From: Sulfurimonas sp. HSL3-1
GTDB lineage: Bacteria > Campylobacterota > Campylobacteria > Campylobacterales > Sulfurimonadaceae
Assembly: GCF_039645995.1 (NCBI RefSeq)
Contig: NZ_CP147920.1
Coordinates: 310,001-374,000 of the forward strand
Reading direction: 5' to 3'
Length of the DNA: 64,000 nucleotides
Position numbers and translations under genes: made by a program. This document shows positions 24,436-33,864 of the stretch, one piece after another. A model generated the notes under the pieces. That model ran no database searches and had not been told where the DNA came from. It was given only the letters and a program-made list of their open reading frames with translations. The stretch's first letter is position 1. Each line of letters opens with the position of its first letter.

Positions 24436-25599
24436 CTAGCCGTGCAGCTCCTCCGCCGGCATCCGGACGATATGGAGCAGTTTGATGGCGATCATGACGA
24501 CGATGACTTCAAAGAGCGACGCGAGGATCAGCGCGTAGTAGTGGAGCTTGTCAATGCTGTTGTTGGTGTAGGCGAGGGTCGTGATGGCGATGAGGAGCGT
24601 CAGGGGCATGGCGTGACTGAGGCCGATGCGCAGAGCGTCGCGCCACCCCATCGCCGGCGCGAAGATCTGCGCCGCGATCAGGCGGATCGCGATCATCAGG
24701 AAGGTAACCATCAGGGCTTTGGCGATGAGCCCCTCCATCATCAGCGCATTAAGGTCGAATGTCGTGCCGATATAGATGAAAAAGAGGGGAACAAGAAAGC
24801 CGAAACCGAAACTGCCGAGTTTCTCCGGAAGCTCATGCTTATGCTCGAAAAAGGTGGGGATGAACATCCCGGCGATGAAGGCGGCAAAGGCCAGTTCGAG
24901 GTCGAGGTAGAGCATGATGGCGACCAGCAGGAAAAGGATGCCGATGGAGAGGCGTACATCCTGTTCTCGGTTGTCCACGTGGGGCATCAGCATCGTGGCG
25001 ACTTCGGGATACCACCAAAAAAAGAGCTGCAGCAGCTTGAACAGCAGCATGATAATCACGATAAAGAGGATGAGCGAACCGATGGTCTTGAACAGTCCGA
25101 TGCCGTCGCCGTACTCGAGCGCGGCGGAGGAGACGGTCAGGATGGCGATGGAGACGACCTCGCCGATCCCGCCGGCGAGCATGGCGAGTCCCAGCCATTC
25201 GGCTTTGCCGTACTCCTTGTTGAGCGCGGCGACGAGGCCGACAGAGATGAGCGGCAGCAGGACCATGAAGATGCGGCCGAGATCAAAGTACCATACGGCG
25301 ATGCCGGAGAGGGCATAGAGGGCCGTTAGGTAGAGGGTGATGCGCCGCAGCACGGTGCGGTCCAGACGCCAGAAGGTGCGCAGATTGATCTCCATCCCGG
25401 CGAGGAACATGAGGAACAAAAAACCTACTTCTGCAATGAATTCGAAAAAGTGGCTGCCGTGCAGCAGTCCGACGAAACCGAAAAAGGCGCCGAGGATGAT
25501 CTCGATCGGCGTCGTGGGGATCTTGAAGAGTTTGGCAAGAAAGGGGGAGAAGATGATGATCAGCGCCAGGGTGATAATGAGCGTGATATCATGATCCAT
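24436..25599 (-). CDS. Cation:proton antiporter (CPA2 / Kef-type)
   Basis: A 387-residue membrane protein with about twelve helices of the sodium/proton exchanger type (CPA2). It begins with the usual FSPFLAKLFKIPTTPIEIILGAFFG stretch (about 17-40), and acidic residues sit in helices around GGIGEVV and LDLELAFAAFIAGMF. There is no C-terminal nucleotide-binding (TrkA-N/RCK) domain, so it is the channel part alone. Ion specificity (Na or K) cannot be read. It follows bioB by 3 nt and is the last gene of the topA-phosphodiesterase-bioB-antiporter run. Confidence 0.9.
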   Translation of the reverse strand: MDHDITLIITLALIIIFSPFLAKLFKIPTTPIEIILGAFFGFVGLLHGSHFFEFIAEVGFLFLMFLAGMEINLRTFWRLDRTVLRRITLYLTALYALSGIAVWYFDLGRIFMVLLPLISVGLVAALNKEYGKAEWLGLAMLAGGIGEVVSIAILTVSSAALEYGDGIGLFKTIGSLILFIVIIMLLFKLLQLFFWWYPEVATMLMPHVDNREQDVRLSIGILFLLVAIMLYLDLELAFAAFIAGMFIPTFFEHKHELPEKLGSFGFGFLVPLFFIYIGTTFDLNALMMEGLIAKALMVTFLMIAIRLIAAQIFAPAMGWRDALRIGLSHAMPLTLLIAITTLAYTNNSIDKLHYYALILASLFEVIVVMIAIKLLHIVRMPAEELHG

Positions 25600-25602
25600 A
25601 GG

Positions 25603-26451
25603 TTACTCCCCTACACGGTCCGCGACGGCAAGACCGAGATCGCGCAGCATCTCGAGGTCGGCATTGCGGTCGCGACCTTCGGTCGTGAGGTAGTTCCCGA
25701 CGACGATGGAGTTGGCGCCGGCGGCAAAAATCTCGTGCTGCCGTTCCCCGAACATCAGTTCCCGTCCGCCCGCGACCATGATGCGCTCTGCATTGGGCAG
25801 CATCTGCCGCGTCAGCGTAATAAGCTCCAGGGCTTCGTCCGTGCTGAGGGGGTTGGGGCGCAGGGGCAGGGCCGGATTATGGTGGTAAAAGTTGATGGGG
25901 ACGGAGACCGGGTTCAGTTTCTGCAGGGAGGTGAGCATACTGATGCGGTCCTCCTGGTTCTCGCCCAGGCCGAAGATACCGCCGGAGATCAGCTTGAGAC
26001 CGACGGCATTGACGTTTTCGCAGGTCTCGAACCGTTCGTCCCAGGGGTGGGTGGTGCAGATCTGCGGGTAGAACTCGCGGGAGGTTTCGAGGTTGTGGTT
26101 GTAGGCTTTGATGCCGGATCGCTTGAGAGTTTCGAGCTGGGAAACGGAGGCGGTACCGTTACAGGCGATCAGTCGCAGCCCCGGGACCTCCGCGTTGACG
26201 GCCTCGGCGACTTCGCAGACGAAATCGAGGGTACGTTCGTCAAGCCCCTTGTGCGCCGTGACCAGGCAGAAGCCCAGGGCGCCGGAGGCTTTGGCTGCGC
26301 GGGCCTCTTCGATGATGTCTGTGACGGGCTTTTGCTTGTAGCGGGCGATATCGGCCTTATAGCGTACACTCTGCGAGCAGAACTTGCAGTCTTCGCTGCA
26401 GGTGCCGCTGTTGATGTTGCTGATAGCGCACAGAAAAACCTTCTCGGTCAT
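25603..26451 (-). CDS. bioB: Biotin synthase
   Basis: A 282-residue radical-SAM enzyme that inserts sulphur into dethiobiotin. The SAM-cluster motif CxxxCxxC is C18, C22, C25 (CSEDCKFCSQS), followed by KYKAD-like and YNHNLETS (substrate/SAM region) and GGIFGLGE. The Arg and Cys residues for the auxiliary 2Fe-2S cluster fall at the expected places. About 60 residues shorter than E. coli BioB, lacking its N- and C-terminal extensions, as usual in Campylobacterota. Start overlaps the phosphodiesterase stop (ATGA). Confidence 0.95.
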   Translation of the reverse strand: MTEKVFLCAISNINSGTCSEDCKFCSQSVRYKADIARYKQKPVTDIIEEARAAKASGALGFCLVTAHKGLDERTLDFVCEVAEAVNAEVPGLRLIACNGTASVSQLETLKRSGIKAYNHNLETSREFYPQICTTHPWDERFETCENVNAVGLKLISGGIFGLGENQEDRISMLTSLQKLNPVSVPINFYHHNPALPLRPNPLSTDEALELITLTRQMLPNAERIMVAGGRELMFGERQHEIFAAGANSIVVGNYLTTEGRDRNADLEMLRDLGLAVADRVGE

Positions 26452-26969
26452 GCCGATTCCCTCTCGAAACTGAAGTGTCTGGCGTGGAAAGTCTCCTCTT
26501 CCAGCGGCCGGCTGTACTGGGTGACGCCAAACGTGTCATCCGTGATCTCAAGCATAGCACATTCCGAGACCGGTTTGGAGCGCGCGCATGCTTCGCCGGG
26601 GTTAAGGTAGAGCGTCCCGTTTTTGAAATCGCACTCGAAAGTATGGGTATGACCGAAGAGCACGATCTGGGCGTCGGGTGCCATATAAAACGGTAGGTGC
26701 ATCAGTTTGAATTTCGTCTTTGCCAGTTTGAAGTAGTGGGGCTCCTGTACCAGGCTGTAGCGGTTATGGACCGCCGCGAGATGGGGGTCGTTGTTACCGT
26801 AGACGGCAACGTAGCGTTTGCCGCAGGTTTTGAGCTGCTGGAGCATCTCCTCTTTGACGATGTCGCCGCAGTGGATCAGGAACTCGGCTCCTTCGGCCAG
26901 CAGATGGTCGATCACCTGCCGGGAGTATTCCACTTTTTTATGGGTATCGGAGAGCAGCCCGATTTTCAC
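26448..26969 (-). CDS. YfcE/MJ0936-type metallophosphoesterase
   Basis: A 173-residue calcineurin-like phosphoesterase. The metal motifs occur in order: SDTH (residues 6-9), HCGDIV, YGNND, a HLPFY segment and FGHTHTF. Such small proteins hydrolyse phosphodiester bonds with Mn or Ni; natural substrates are mostly unknown. A GTG start at 26969 is chosen: it overlaps the topA stop codon as GTGA, has GAGGAAGAG upstream and places SDTH at the usual distance. An ATG 14 codons earlier would overlap topA and add a non-conserved tail. Confidence 0.87.
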   Translation of the reverse strand: MKIGLLSDTHKKVEYSRQVIDHLLAEGAEFLIHCGDIVKEEMLQQLKTCGKRYVAVYGNNDPHLAAVHNRYSLVQEPHYFKLAKTKFKLMHLPFYMAPDAQIVLFGHTHTFECDFKNGTLYLNPGEACARSKPVSECAMLEITDDTFGVTQYSRPLEEETFHARHFSFERESA

Positions 26970-29191
26970 GCCTCTTCCTCGATCGGGGTGCGGTGTTTGC
27001 ACTTGACGCACTCATAGACCTCTTTGCCGCGGTAGGTGCGGCGTGCGAGGACGCCGTCGCATCCCTCCTGGTCGCACTTCTTGTCCGTCGGCTCGAATTT
27101 CGAGATGAACTTGCACTTGGGGTAGTTTTCGCATCCCCAGAAGGCGCCGCGGCGCGACTGGCGGAAGAGCAGCTTGCCCCCGCAGTCCGGACAGGGGACT
27201 GCCGCCTCTTTCGGGGCTTCGAGGGGACGGGTGTTCTTGCATTTCGGGTAGGCGCTGCAGGCCAGGAACTTCCCGTTGCGGCCGCTTTTGATGACCATAG
27301 GGCTGCCGCACTTGTCGCACACCTCGTCGGTCGTTTCTGGTTCGGCGGCTGGTTTCGCCTCGTCCCCCTCTTCGGCGACCTGTTCGGTGTATTTGCACTT
27401 GGGGAAGCCGCTGCAGGCGATGAACTTGCCGTAGCGGCCCGAGCGCATCAGCAGCTCTGAACCGCATTCGGGACAGTTGCGGCCGATCGGTTCGGCCATC
27501 TTGAGACTCTTGATCTCTTTTTTCCCTTTGGTGATCTCCTCCATAAAGGGAAAGTAGAAGTCGATAAGGACACTCTGCCAGTCGTGGTGTTCGTCGGCAA
27601 TCTTGTCGAGGATCTCCTCCATGTTGGCGGTGAAGTTCGCATCGACAATCTCCGGGAAGTGCTTCTCGAGCAGTTCGGTGACGGTAAAGGCGACTTCCGT
27701 CGGGACAATCTGGCGTTTTTCGATGTTGATGTAGCTGCGGGCCTGCAGTGTTGAGATCGTCGGCGCATAGGTAGACGGACGGCCGATCCCTTCGGCTTCG
27801 AGCTTCTTGATCAGGCTCGCCTCGGAGTAGCGCGACGGCGGCTCGGTAAAGTGCTGGGTCGGCGCGATCGACTCGAGGGCGATGCTCTGCCCCTCTTCGA
27901 GGGTCGGGAGCAGTTTGTCCTTGTCGTCGGTGCCGAGGACTTTATAAAAACCGTCAAAGAGGAGTTTGCGGCCCGTCGCACGGTACTCGGCGCTTTCGCT
28001 TTTGAAGGTGATAGACTGCTGTTCGAACACGGCGTCGGTCATCTGGCAGGCAAGGAAGCGGGTATAGATGAGGCGGTAGAGCTTCAACTCGTCGGGTTTG
28101 AGGTACTGCGCGGCGACCTGCGGCGTGAAATCGAGCATCGTCGGGCGGATCGCCTCGTGGGCTTCCTGGGCACCCTTGGCCTTCTTGCCGTAGGCTTTGG
28201 GGCTCTTGGGCAGGTACTTCTCCCCGTAGGTGTTTACGATGGTGTCGCGGGCCGCTTCGACGGCCTCTTTGGCCATATTGAGGGAGTCCGTACGCATGTA
28301 GGTGATGACCCCGGAGGTGCCGGTGGGCGTCTTGACCCCTTCATAGAGAGTCTGGGCCAGCATCATCGTCTTTTTCGGAGAGAAGCCGAGCTTGCTCGAC
28401 GCCGTCTGCTGCAGGGTCGAGGTCATAAACGGCGGCGGCGTGGAGGTCTTGCGCTGCTTGGTCTCGATCGCATTGACGCTGAACGCTTCGCCGCGGATGC
28501 GCTCGGTCATCGCCTCGGCCATTGCCTGGTTCTTGATAGCGAGCTTGTCGAGTTTTTCACCCTCGTAGCTGTAGAGGTTCGCGTCGATGCCCGGAGCAAA
28601 GACGGTATCGATGGTCCAGTACTCTTCGGGCGTGAAGGCCTTGATCTCCCGTTCGCGGTCGACGATGATCTTGAGCGTCGAGGACTGGACGCGGCCGCCG
28701 GAGAGCCCTTTTTGGATCTTGGAGCTCAGCAGCGGAGAGAGCTTGTAGCCGACGATGCGGTCGAGCAGACGGCGGGTCTGCTGGGCGTTGACGCGGTCCA
28801 TGTCGATCTCCCGGGCCGTCTCCAGCGCGTGGGCGATGGCGGTTTTGGTGATCTCGTGGAAGACGATGCGCGGCAGGGACGTCGGATCTTTTTTGATCGC
28901 ATGGGCAATGTGCCATCCGATCGCTTCTCCTTCGCGGTCCTCATCGGTCGCGATATAGATTTCATCCGCTTTTTTTGCCAGTTCCTGGATCTGTTTGACG
29001 GTGGGCGCATTCTCCTTGGAAACGCTGTATTCGGGAGTAAGCGTACGTGCTTCCTCGTCGACTTTGATGCCGAAACGGCTTTTGGGGAGGTCGCGGATAT
29101 GCCCCTTGGAAGCGATGACTTCGTACCCTTTTCCGAGGAAGTTCTTGATGGTTCTTGCCTTGGCCGGGGACTCTACGATAATCAGTTTCAA
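26966..29191 (-). CDS. topA: DNA topoisomerase I
   Basis: A 741-residue type IA topoisomerase that relaxes negative supercoils. It begins with the Toprim domain (KLIIVESPAKARTIKNFLG), has TDEDREGEAIGWH, and carries the active-site Tyr in ITYMRTDS. The C-terminus has four zinc-ribbon units (CPECG, CDKCG, CPDCG, CDQEGC, each closed by a second Cys pair). A TTG start at 29191 is chosen: AGGAAAC precedes it and the Toprim domain begins at once. The frame stays open upstream to 29416 but that part is not conserved and overlaps the divergent gene. Confidence 0.95.
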   Translation of the reverse strand: MKLIIVESPAKARTIKNFLGKGYEVIASKGHIRDLPKSRFGIKVDEEARTLTPEYSVSKENAPTVKQIQELAKKADEIYIATDEDREGEAIGWHIAHAIKKDPTSLPRIVFHEITKTAIAHALETAREIDMDRVNAQQTRRLLDRIVGYKLSPLLSSKIQKGLSGGRVQSSTLKIIVDREREIKAFTPEEYWTIDTVFAPGIDANLYSYEGEKLDKLAIKNQAMAEAMTERIRGEAFSVNAIETKQRKTSTPPPFMTSTLQQTASSKLGFSPKKTMMLAQTLYEGVKTPTGTSGVITYMRTDSLNMAKEAVEAARDTIVNTYGEKYLPKSPKAYGKKAKGAQEAHEAIRPTMLDFTPQVAAQYLKPDELKLYRLIYTRFLACQMTDAVFEQQSITFKSESAEYRATGRKLLFDGFYKVLGTDDKDKLLPTLEEGQSIALESIAPTQHFTEPPSRYSEASLIKKLEAEGIGRPSTYAPTISTLQARSYINIEKRQIVPTEVAFTVTELLEKHFPEIVDANFTANMEEILDKIADEHHDWQSVLIDFYFPFMEEITKGKKEIKSLKMAEPIGRNCPECGSELLMRSGRYGKFIACSGFPKCKYTEQVAEEGDEAKPAAEPETTDEVCDKCGSPMVIKSGRNGKFLACSAYPKCKNTRPLEAPKEAAVPCPDCGGKLLFRQSRRGAFWGCENYPKCKFISKFEPTDKKCDQEGCDGVLARRTYRGKEVYECVKCKHRTPIEEEA

Positions 29192-29342
29192 TGAGTTTCC
29201 TATATATATAGTATTGGCGATTTGAGTTCGCAAGTGTAGCGAAAAAAGTTTTAACGCTGCGAAGCCGGATGGCGAGATTAAGGCAGAGGCAAGTTTGCCG
29301 CTCGCCCGAAAGCGGCGCAGGGCTTTGAGGGGCACGGTTCTG

Positions 29343-29348
29343 TATAAT
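29343..29348 (+). promoter_or_regulatory. -10 element for the membrane-protein gene at 29375
   Basis: TATAAT sits 26 nt before the ATG. A 6-bp inverted repeat (GCCGCT 29297-29302, AGCGGC 29311-29316) lies upstream in the topA-membrane protein divergent gap. No clear -35. Confidence 0.55.
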
Positions 29349-29374
29349 AGTCCGACATCAAGAGAGAGGAAACG

Positions 29375-30202
29375 ATGGAAACGACAGAAAACCGCCTTAT
29401 GGATGAGGCCCGACACGAACCGGTGAAGAATGTATTTCGTCTCGGGTGGGAGTTTATCATTGTAAACCGCACCCTGGCCCTGATGACGGTGGCGGCTTTT
29501 GTGCTGCTGACGCTGTTGGAGCTGGTCCCGATCGTCGGTCTGGCAGCCTCGGTGGCCGTAGGGGTTTTCGCCCAGTCGGTGCAGATCTATGTCGGGCGGG
29601 CTTTCGCGGAGGCGGCCTCCATCGACGCCTTCCTTTCCGAGGCCCGCCTGACGACGCTCAGCACCTTTTTGACCCGCTACCAGGCACCGGCTTTCGGAGC
29701 ATGGCTCGGGTGGTTTGTCATCAGCATGGGCGCTTTCATCATCTGGATGACCCTGGCACTCTCTGCGGGGTTTGATCCCATGATGCTGGAAGAGACCATA
29801 GCGGATGAGGCCCAGCTGATGGCATTGATGGAGGCGATGGGACTGAGCCTGCTGCCGGTGCTGCTCATCGGGTTGCTGATCATTTATGTCTATCCCATCG
29901 CCCAGGGACGGGTCATTCTCTCCGACACCTTCGGCGACGCTTTCAAGGCGGTCTTTTCCGTCTTTCTACCCTCGGTTTGGAAAGCAGCGGCAGAAGGGGA
30001 GTATTTCCGTTTTCTCTTCGTGTTCGGATTGGCACTTTTGGGAATAGGTATGCTCGTGGGAATCGCGATGATGCTTCTGTTCCTTATCCCCCTTTTCGGC
30101 CCGATCCTGTTTGCACTGCTGACGGCCGGACTCTTTTATGTGATGTTCCTGGTGATGGCGATTGCGAGTGTTTTGGCACGTTCGATGGTCGAAGCGTTTT
30201 AG
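29375..30202 (+). CDS. Uncharacterised integral membrane protein
   Basis: A 275-residue protein with about six hydrophobic segments: roughly 25-45, 45-65, 105-130, 155-180, 205-230 and 235-265. It is Ala/Leu/Met-rich with short charged loops. I do not recognise the family; the layout resembles small DUF-type membrane proteins. GAGAGAGGA lies before the ATG. Its stop codon interlocks with that of the converging aminotransferase gene: TTAG at 30199-30202 serves as TAA on the minus strand and TAG on the plus strand. Confidence 0.75.
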   Translation: METTENRLMDEARHEPVKNVFRLGWEFIIVNRTLALMTVAAFVLLTLLELVPIVGLAASVAVGVFAQSVQIYVGRAFAEAASIDAFLSEARLTTLSTFLTRYQAPAFGAWLGWFVISMGAFIIWMTLALSAGFDPMMLEETIADEAQLMALMEAMGLSLLPVLLIGLLIIYVYPIAQGRVILSDTFGDAFKAVFSVFLPSVWKAAAEGEYFRFLFVFGLALLGIGMLVGIAMMLLFLIPLFGPILFALLTAGLFYVMFLVMAIASVLARSMVEAF

Positions 30203-31278
30203 AAGCTGCAGCCCCGGTAGGCGTACTTCTCCGTCGCTTCTTGCACGGCCGCGGCGACCTGCCTGATTTCGTCAGTAGTGAGCCTGTGGTGGCAGGGGAG
30301 CTGCAGCAGGGCCTTGTAGAAATCCTCCGTCACCGGTAAACGGACCCCCTCATCTTTGAACGCCGTCGTTTTGTAAAGCGGTTTGCAGCAGACGGTCGCT
30401 TCAATACCTTTCCCTCTTATGCTGCTATAAATATCCTCTTTCGGACAGTAGAGCTGCGGGGTCAGCAGGATGGGGTAGCTTTCAGGGGCGTCATCGGGGG
30501 CGCGCTTCATGCAGTCAAAGAGGGTACTGGAGTGCAGCTGTTCGTCCAGCAGCGCACTGTTCTCGCGGCGGCGCTCGCAGGCGGTTTCCAGGTGCCGCAG
30601 CTGTTCCAGCGCGACGGCGGCGGCGAGAAGGTCCAGCGTGCAGTCGGCCCCCCGGAGGGGAAGGTCGTAGTTCCAGAGACTGCCAGGCTGCCGGCCCCCC
30701 CGGCGAAAAAGGCGGGCACTTTGCGCGATTACATCGTCGTCGGTGAGCAGAAAGCCGGTAGAGCTGACGCCCTCAGGCATGAGGGGCGCGAGTGACCAGA
30801 CGGCGGAGCCGGAGGGCTTCATCGGGAGCAGGGAACCGGTAGCGTCCTCGAGCAGTGTCAGTGCGGCCGGAACCTCCGGAGCGATCGAACGGATGCCCCC
30901 GAAATGCGCGAAGAGCACGGCGTCTGTTTCCGTACCGATCGCCTTTTCGACGGCGGCGGCCATCAGGACGCCGTTAAGACCGATGTCGGCGTAGCGCGTG
31001 CGGACACCGCTGCGGCGGAGCGCGCTGGAGCGGTGGGACGGGGCCATGGCGTCGGTGATGATCGTCGCTTCTTTGAGGGGAGCGAGGAGCGCTTCCAGTG
31101 CGGAGGAGGGGGTGTCGAACGCAATGGCGTGGGCGCAGCCGTGGTAAGCCGCGACGGCCGCTTCCAGCCGGGCGGGCGCATCAGGGTCGAGTGCGAAGGT
31201 CCGCGCCGCAAGGGCGTCACGTTCCCTGACCCGGGCCGAGAAGGGGATGGGGGCTGATGTGACGCCGGGGGCGCTCAT
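30199..31278 (-). CDS. PseC/DegT-like aminotransferase lacking the catalytic lysine
   Basis: A 359-residue protein of the DegT/DnrJ/EryC1 fold. The C-terminal third (YPILLTPQLYCPKEDIYSS, KPLYKT, FYKALLQLPCH) follows the PseC group, the pseudaminic-acid pathway transaminase, closely. The PLP-contacting LEDATGS is present. The internal aldimine lysine, found in PseC as SFHPxK, is here Met: SLAPLM with M167. The glycine-rich GEGG that follows is also altered to STGF. It therefore should not transaminate in the usual way; a regulatory role or decay of a duplicate is possible. Its start overlaps the upstream membrane-protein gene (ATGA). Confidence 0.75.
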   Translation of the reverse strand: MSAPGVTSAPIPFSARVRERDALAARTFALDPDAPARLEAAVAAYHGCAHAIAFDTPSSALEALLAPLKEATIITDAMAPSHRSSALRRSGVRTRYADIGLNGVLMAAAVEKAIGTETDAVLFAHFGGIRSIAPEVPAALTLLEDATGSLLPMKPSGSAVWSLAPLMPEGVSSTGFLLTDDDVIAQSARLFRRGGRQPGSLWNYDLPLRGADCTLDLLAAAVALEQLRHLETACERRRENSALLDEQLHSSTLFDCMKRAPDDAPESYPILLTPQLYCPKEDIYSSIRGKGIEATVCCKPLYKTTAFKDEGVRLPVTEDFYKALLQLPCHHRLTTDEIRQVAAAVQEATEKYAYRGCSF

Positions 31279-31688
31279 GGTCTCGGCGACTCCATGGCAT
31301 CATCGAGATCGGCGTAGCGGGTCTCGTCTTTGGGTTCGGGCTCCGCTTCGATCACGAAGTGGCTGTGGTGCACTCCTCTCTGCGGCGTCACCGAACGCGA
31401 AGAGCGTTTGCGAAGCAGGTAGCGTTCGGTGCGGTAGCCGCCGAAAAAGAGCGCCCCGAGCAGTGCCAGGACGAAACTTCCGATCGCCCAGGTCTTCATA
31501 TAGGCGCTCCACTCCCCCTGCCAGACGGTTTCGATCAGCAGCAGGATGTCAAGTTCCCCCGTGACCAGCACCAGCAGCACGAGAAAAAAGACATAGGGGG
31601 CACCGAGCAAGACAATAAAAAGCAAAAAAGGGTTGACATAAACGGGGTTGTCCGACATGCGCGACCGTTCCAACTCCATTGCCGTCAT
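31275..31688 (-). CDS. Uncharacterised two-helix membrane protein
   Basis: A 137-residue protein with two hydrophobic segments (about 19-44 and 65-85), then a basic stretch (RYLLRKRSSRS) and a charged tail (EAEPEPKDETRYADLDD). The ATG at 31688 is used because AAGGAG precedes it; M11 is an alternative. Not recognised. It overlaps the PseC-like gene, so the two share a transcript. Confidence 0.65.
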   Translation of the reverse strand: MTAMELERSRMSDNPVYVNPFLLFIVLLGAPYVFFLVLLVLVTGELDILLLIETVWQGEWSAYMKTWAIGSFVLALLGALFFGGYRTERYLLRKRSSRSVTPQRGVHHSHFVIEAEPEPKDETRYADLDDAMESPRP

Positions 31689-31816
31689 TTGCGCTCCTTA
31701 ATGCTGTAAATATATAATCATATCATAGCTGCCGTTGTCCAAACGCTTTTGAGGATGCGGGGAAAGTGGCGACAGGTCATGCGCTATTCTTAAGCAGTTT
31801 CTAATATATGAGGGGC

Positions 31817-31822
31817 TATAAT
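31817..31822 (+). promoter_or_regulatory. -10 element of tRNA-Val
   Basis: TATAAT 18 nt before the tRNA 5-prime end; no strong -35 hexamer. Confidence 0.6.
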
Positions 31823-31840
31823 TTCGGCCTCTTAACTGAT

Positions 31841-31916
31841 GGTCCCATAGCTCAGTTGGTAGAGCACCACCTTGACATGGTGGTGGTCACAGGTTCAAGT
31901 CCTGTTGGGGCCACCA
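31841..31916 (+). tRNA. tRNA-Val (GAC)
   Basis: 76 nt cloverleaf with acceptor GGTCCCA/TGGGGCC (one T-G pair), D arm, anticodon stem CCACC/GGTGG with loop TTGACAT (anticodon GAC), T loop TTCAAGT and encoded CCA end. A single gene, 139 bp before thrS. Confidence 0.95.
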
Positions 31917-32055
31917 TTCTTCCAAACAATATTAAATCCCGCTCCTTATCCGATCCTTTAACTAGTTTCCATAGGAAAATTCGCTAGAATCACGCCAATA
32001 TTTTCGGACGTCTTCGGGTGTCCCGTGACAAAATGAATGTTAGGAACAGAGACTG

Positions 32056-33864
32056 ATGGATGCTATTGCACTCAAACACAACGACGATATCATTGATTTG
32101 CAAACCGCCGAGGCCCTCGGAATCAGCGGGGAAGCGATCGTACTGGATAACTCGGATGACGCCCTGGAAGTACTACGCCACTCCACGGCACACCTGATGG
32201 CCCAGGCGATCAATTCGCTCTACACCAATGCCAAGTTTTTCGTTGGTCCCGTCGTCAAAGACGGATTCTATTACGACTTCAAAGTCGACGAAGAGATCGG
32301 CGAAGCGGACCTGAAGAATATCGAGAAAGAGATGCTCAGACTGGCGAAGAAGAAGTATGACATTGAACGCTATGAGATCTCGATGGAAGAGGCGAAACAC
32401 AAATTCGGCAACGACGAGCTGAAACTCGATGTCCTGAAGCGTATCCCGGAGACAAAAGTTTCCGTCTACAAACAGGGCGATTTCGAGGACCTCTGCCGGG
32501 GTCCGCACCTGCCGAGCGTGCGCCATATCCGTCACTTCAAACTGACGAAGATCGCCGGGGCCTACCGCGGCGGCGACAGCAAGAACGAGATGCTGACCCG
32601 TATCTACGGCGTCGCCTTCGCGGACAAAGAGACCCTCAAAGCCTACCTTGACCGCATGGCGGAGGCGGAAAAACGCGACCACCGCAAGATCGGCAACGAG
32701 ATGAAACTCTTTACCTTCCGCGAAGAGGTCGGCGCGGGCTTCCCGATCTGGCTTCCGGCCGGGGGACGCCTGCGTTCGCGCCTGGAGGGACTGCTCTTCA
32801 AGGCGCACCGCAAGCGCGGTTACGAGCCGGTCCGCGGACCGGAGATGCTGCGTTCGGATCTCTGGAAGACCTCCGGGCACTACCAGAACTACGGCGAGAA
32901 CATGTATTTCACAAATATCGACGAGATCGAGTTCGGCGTCAAGCCGATGAACTGCGTCGGCCACATCAAGGCCTATGAACACGACTTGCACTCCTACCGC
33001 GACCTGCCGCTGAAGTACTTTGAATATGGCGTCGTCCACCGCCACGAGATGACGGGGGCGCTCCACGGGCTCTTCCGTGTCCGGGAGTTCACGCAGGATG
33101 ATGCGCACATCTTCTGTACGGCGGAGCAGATCGAGGAACAGATCATCGAGATCGTCGATTTCATCGACAAGATCATGAAGACCTTCGGCTTTGAGTACCA
33201 GATGATGATCTCAACCAAGCCGGAGAAGGCCGTCGGCGACGACGCGATCTGGGAAACGGCGACCAACGCGCTGAAGACGGCGATGGACCGTAACAGCCTT
33301 ACCTACGGGATCGACGAGGGGGGCGGGGCCTTCTACGGGCCGAAGATCGACATCAAAATCACCGATGCGATCGGCCGGGAGTGGCAGTGCGGAACGGTCC
33401 AGCTCGACTTCAACCTGCCGGAGCGTTTCGAGCTCGAATACACGGGCGAAGGCAACGCCAAGGTGCAGCCGGTGATGATCCACCGTGCGATTTTAGGTTC
33501 ATTTGAGCGATTTATTGGTATATTGACAGAGCATTACGCCGGGGAATTCCCGATGTTCGTCGCGCCGACGCAGGTCGCGATCATTCCGATCGCCGAAACG
33601 CATAACGCTTATGCGAAGGAGCTGTCGGACAAATTGATGGACATCGGAGCCGATTCGGAGATCTTCGACAAGAACGAAAGTCTGAACAAACGGGTCCGTA
33701 CGGCGGAAAAAGGACGGGTGCCTATGATCATCGTTATCGGTGACGACGAGGTAGCCAACAAGAAAGTGGCGGTACGCGACCGCCGCGAACGGACACAGTA
33801 CGATCTCTCCGAAGCGGAGTTCATCGCGCTGATCCAGAAGAAAATTAATGAGGTACATTTTTGA
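32056..33864 (+). CDS. thrS: Threonyl-tRNA synthetase
   Basis: A 602-residue class II synthetase. It begins nearly at the editing domain ([11 protein letters not shown] near residue 43, CRGPHLPS near 154), with little or no TGS domain, as usual in Campylobacterota. The catalytic core contains [36 protein letters not shown] (motif 2) and the [14 protein letters not shown] motif 3. The C-terminal anticodon-binding domain follows. The stop codon overlaps infC. A TAGAAT -10-like element lies at 31985. Confidence 0.97.
   Translation: MDAIALKHNDDIIDLQTAEALGISGEAIVLDNSDDALEVLRHSTAHLMAQAINSLYTNAKFFVGPVVKDGFYYDFKVDEEIGEADLKNIEKEMLRLAKKKYDIERYEISMEEAKHKFGNDELKLDVLKRIPETKVSVYKQGDFEDLCRGPHLPSVRHIRHFKLTKIAGAYRGGDSKNEMLTRIYGVAFADKETLKAYLDRMAEAEKRDHRKIGNEMKLFTFREEVGAGFPIWLPAGGRLRSRLEGLLFKAHRKRGYEPVRGPEMLRSDLWKTSGHYQNYGENMYFTNIDEIEFGVKPMNCVGHIKAYEHDLHSYRDLPLKYFEYGVVHRHEMTGALHGLFRVREFTQDDAHIFCTAEQIEEQIIEIVDFIDKIMKTFGFEYQMMISTKPEKAVGDDAIWETATNALKTAMDRNSLTYGIDEGGGAFYGPKIDIKITDAIGREWQCGTVQLDFNLPERFELEYTGEGNAKVQPVMIHRAILGSFERFIGILTEHYAGEFPMFVAPTQVAIIPIAETHNAYAKELSDKLMDIGADSEIFDKNESLNKRVRTAEKGRVPMIIVIGDDEVANKKVAVRDRRERTQYDLSEAEFIALIQKKINEVHF

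Noticed and set aside
27851-29194. A 447-codon plus-strand frame across topA.
   Set aside because: Opposite to full topA with Toprim and active-site Tyr; shadow frame.
29297-29316. Third copy of the hairpin repeat upstream of the membrane-protein gene.
   Set aside because: Only 12 bases (CCCGAAAGCGGC) match the reverse complement of hairpin 2; the other hairpins are missing, so chance or a plain inverted repeat is likely.
29192-29416. A 75-residue N-terminal extension of topA.
   Set aside because: Not conserved, overlaps the divergent gene and its promoter; the TTG at 29191 with AGGAAAC fits the Toprim start.
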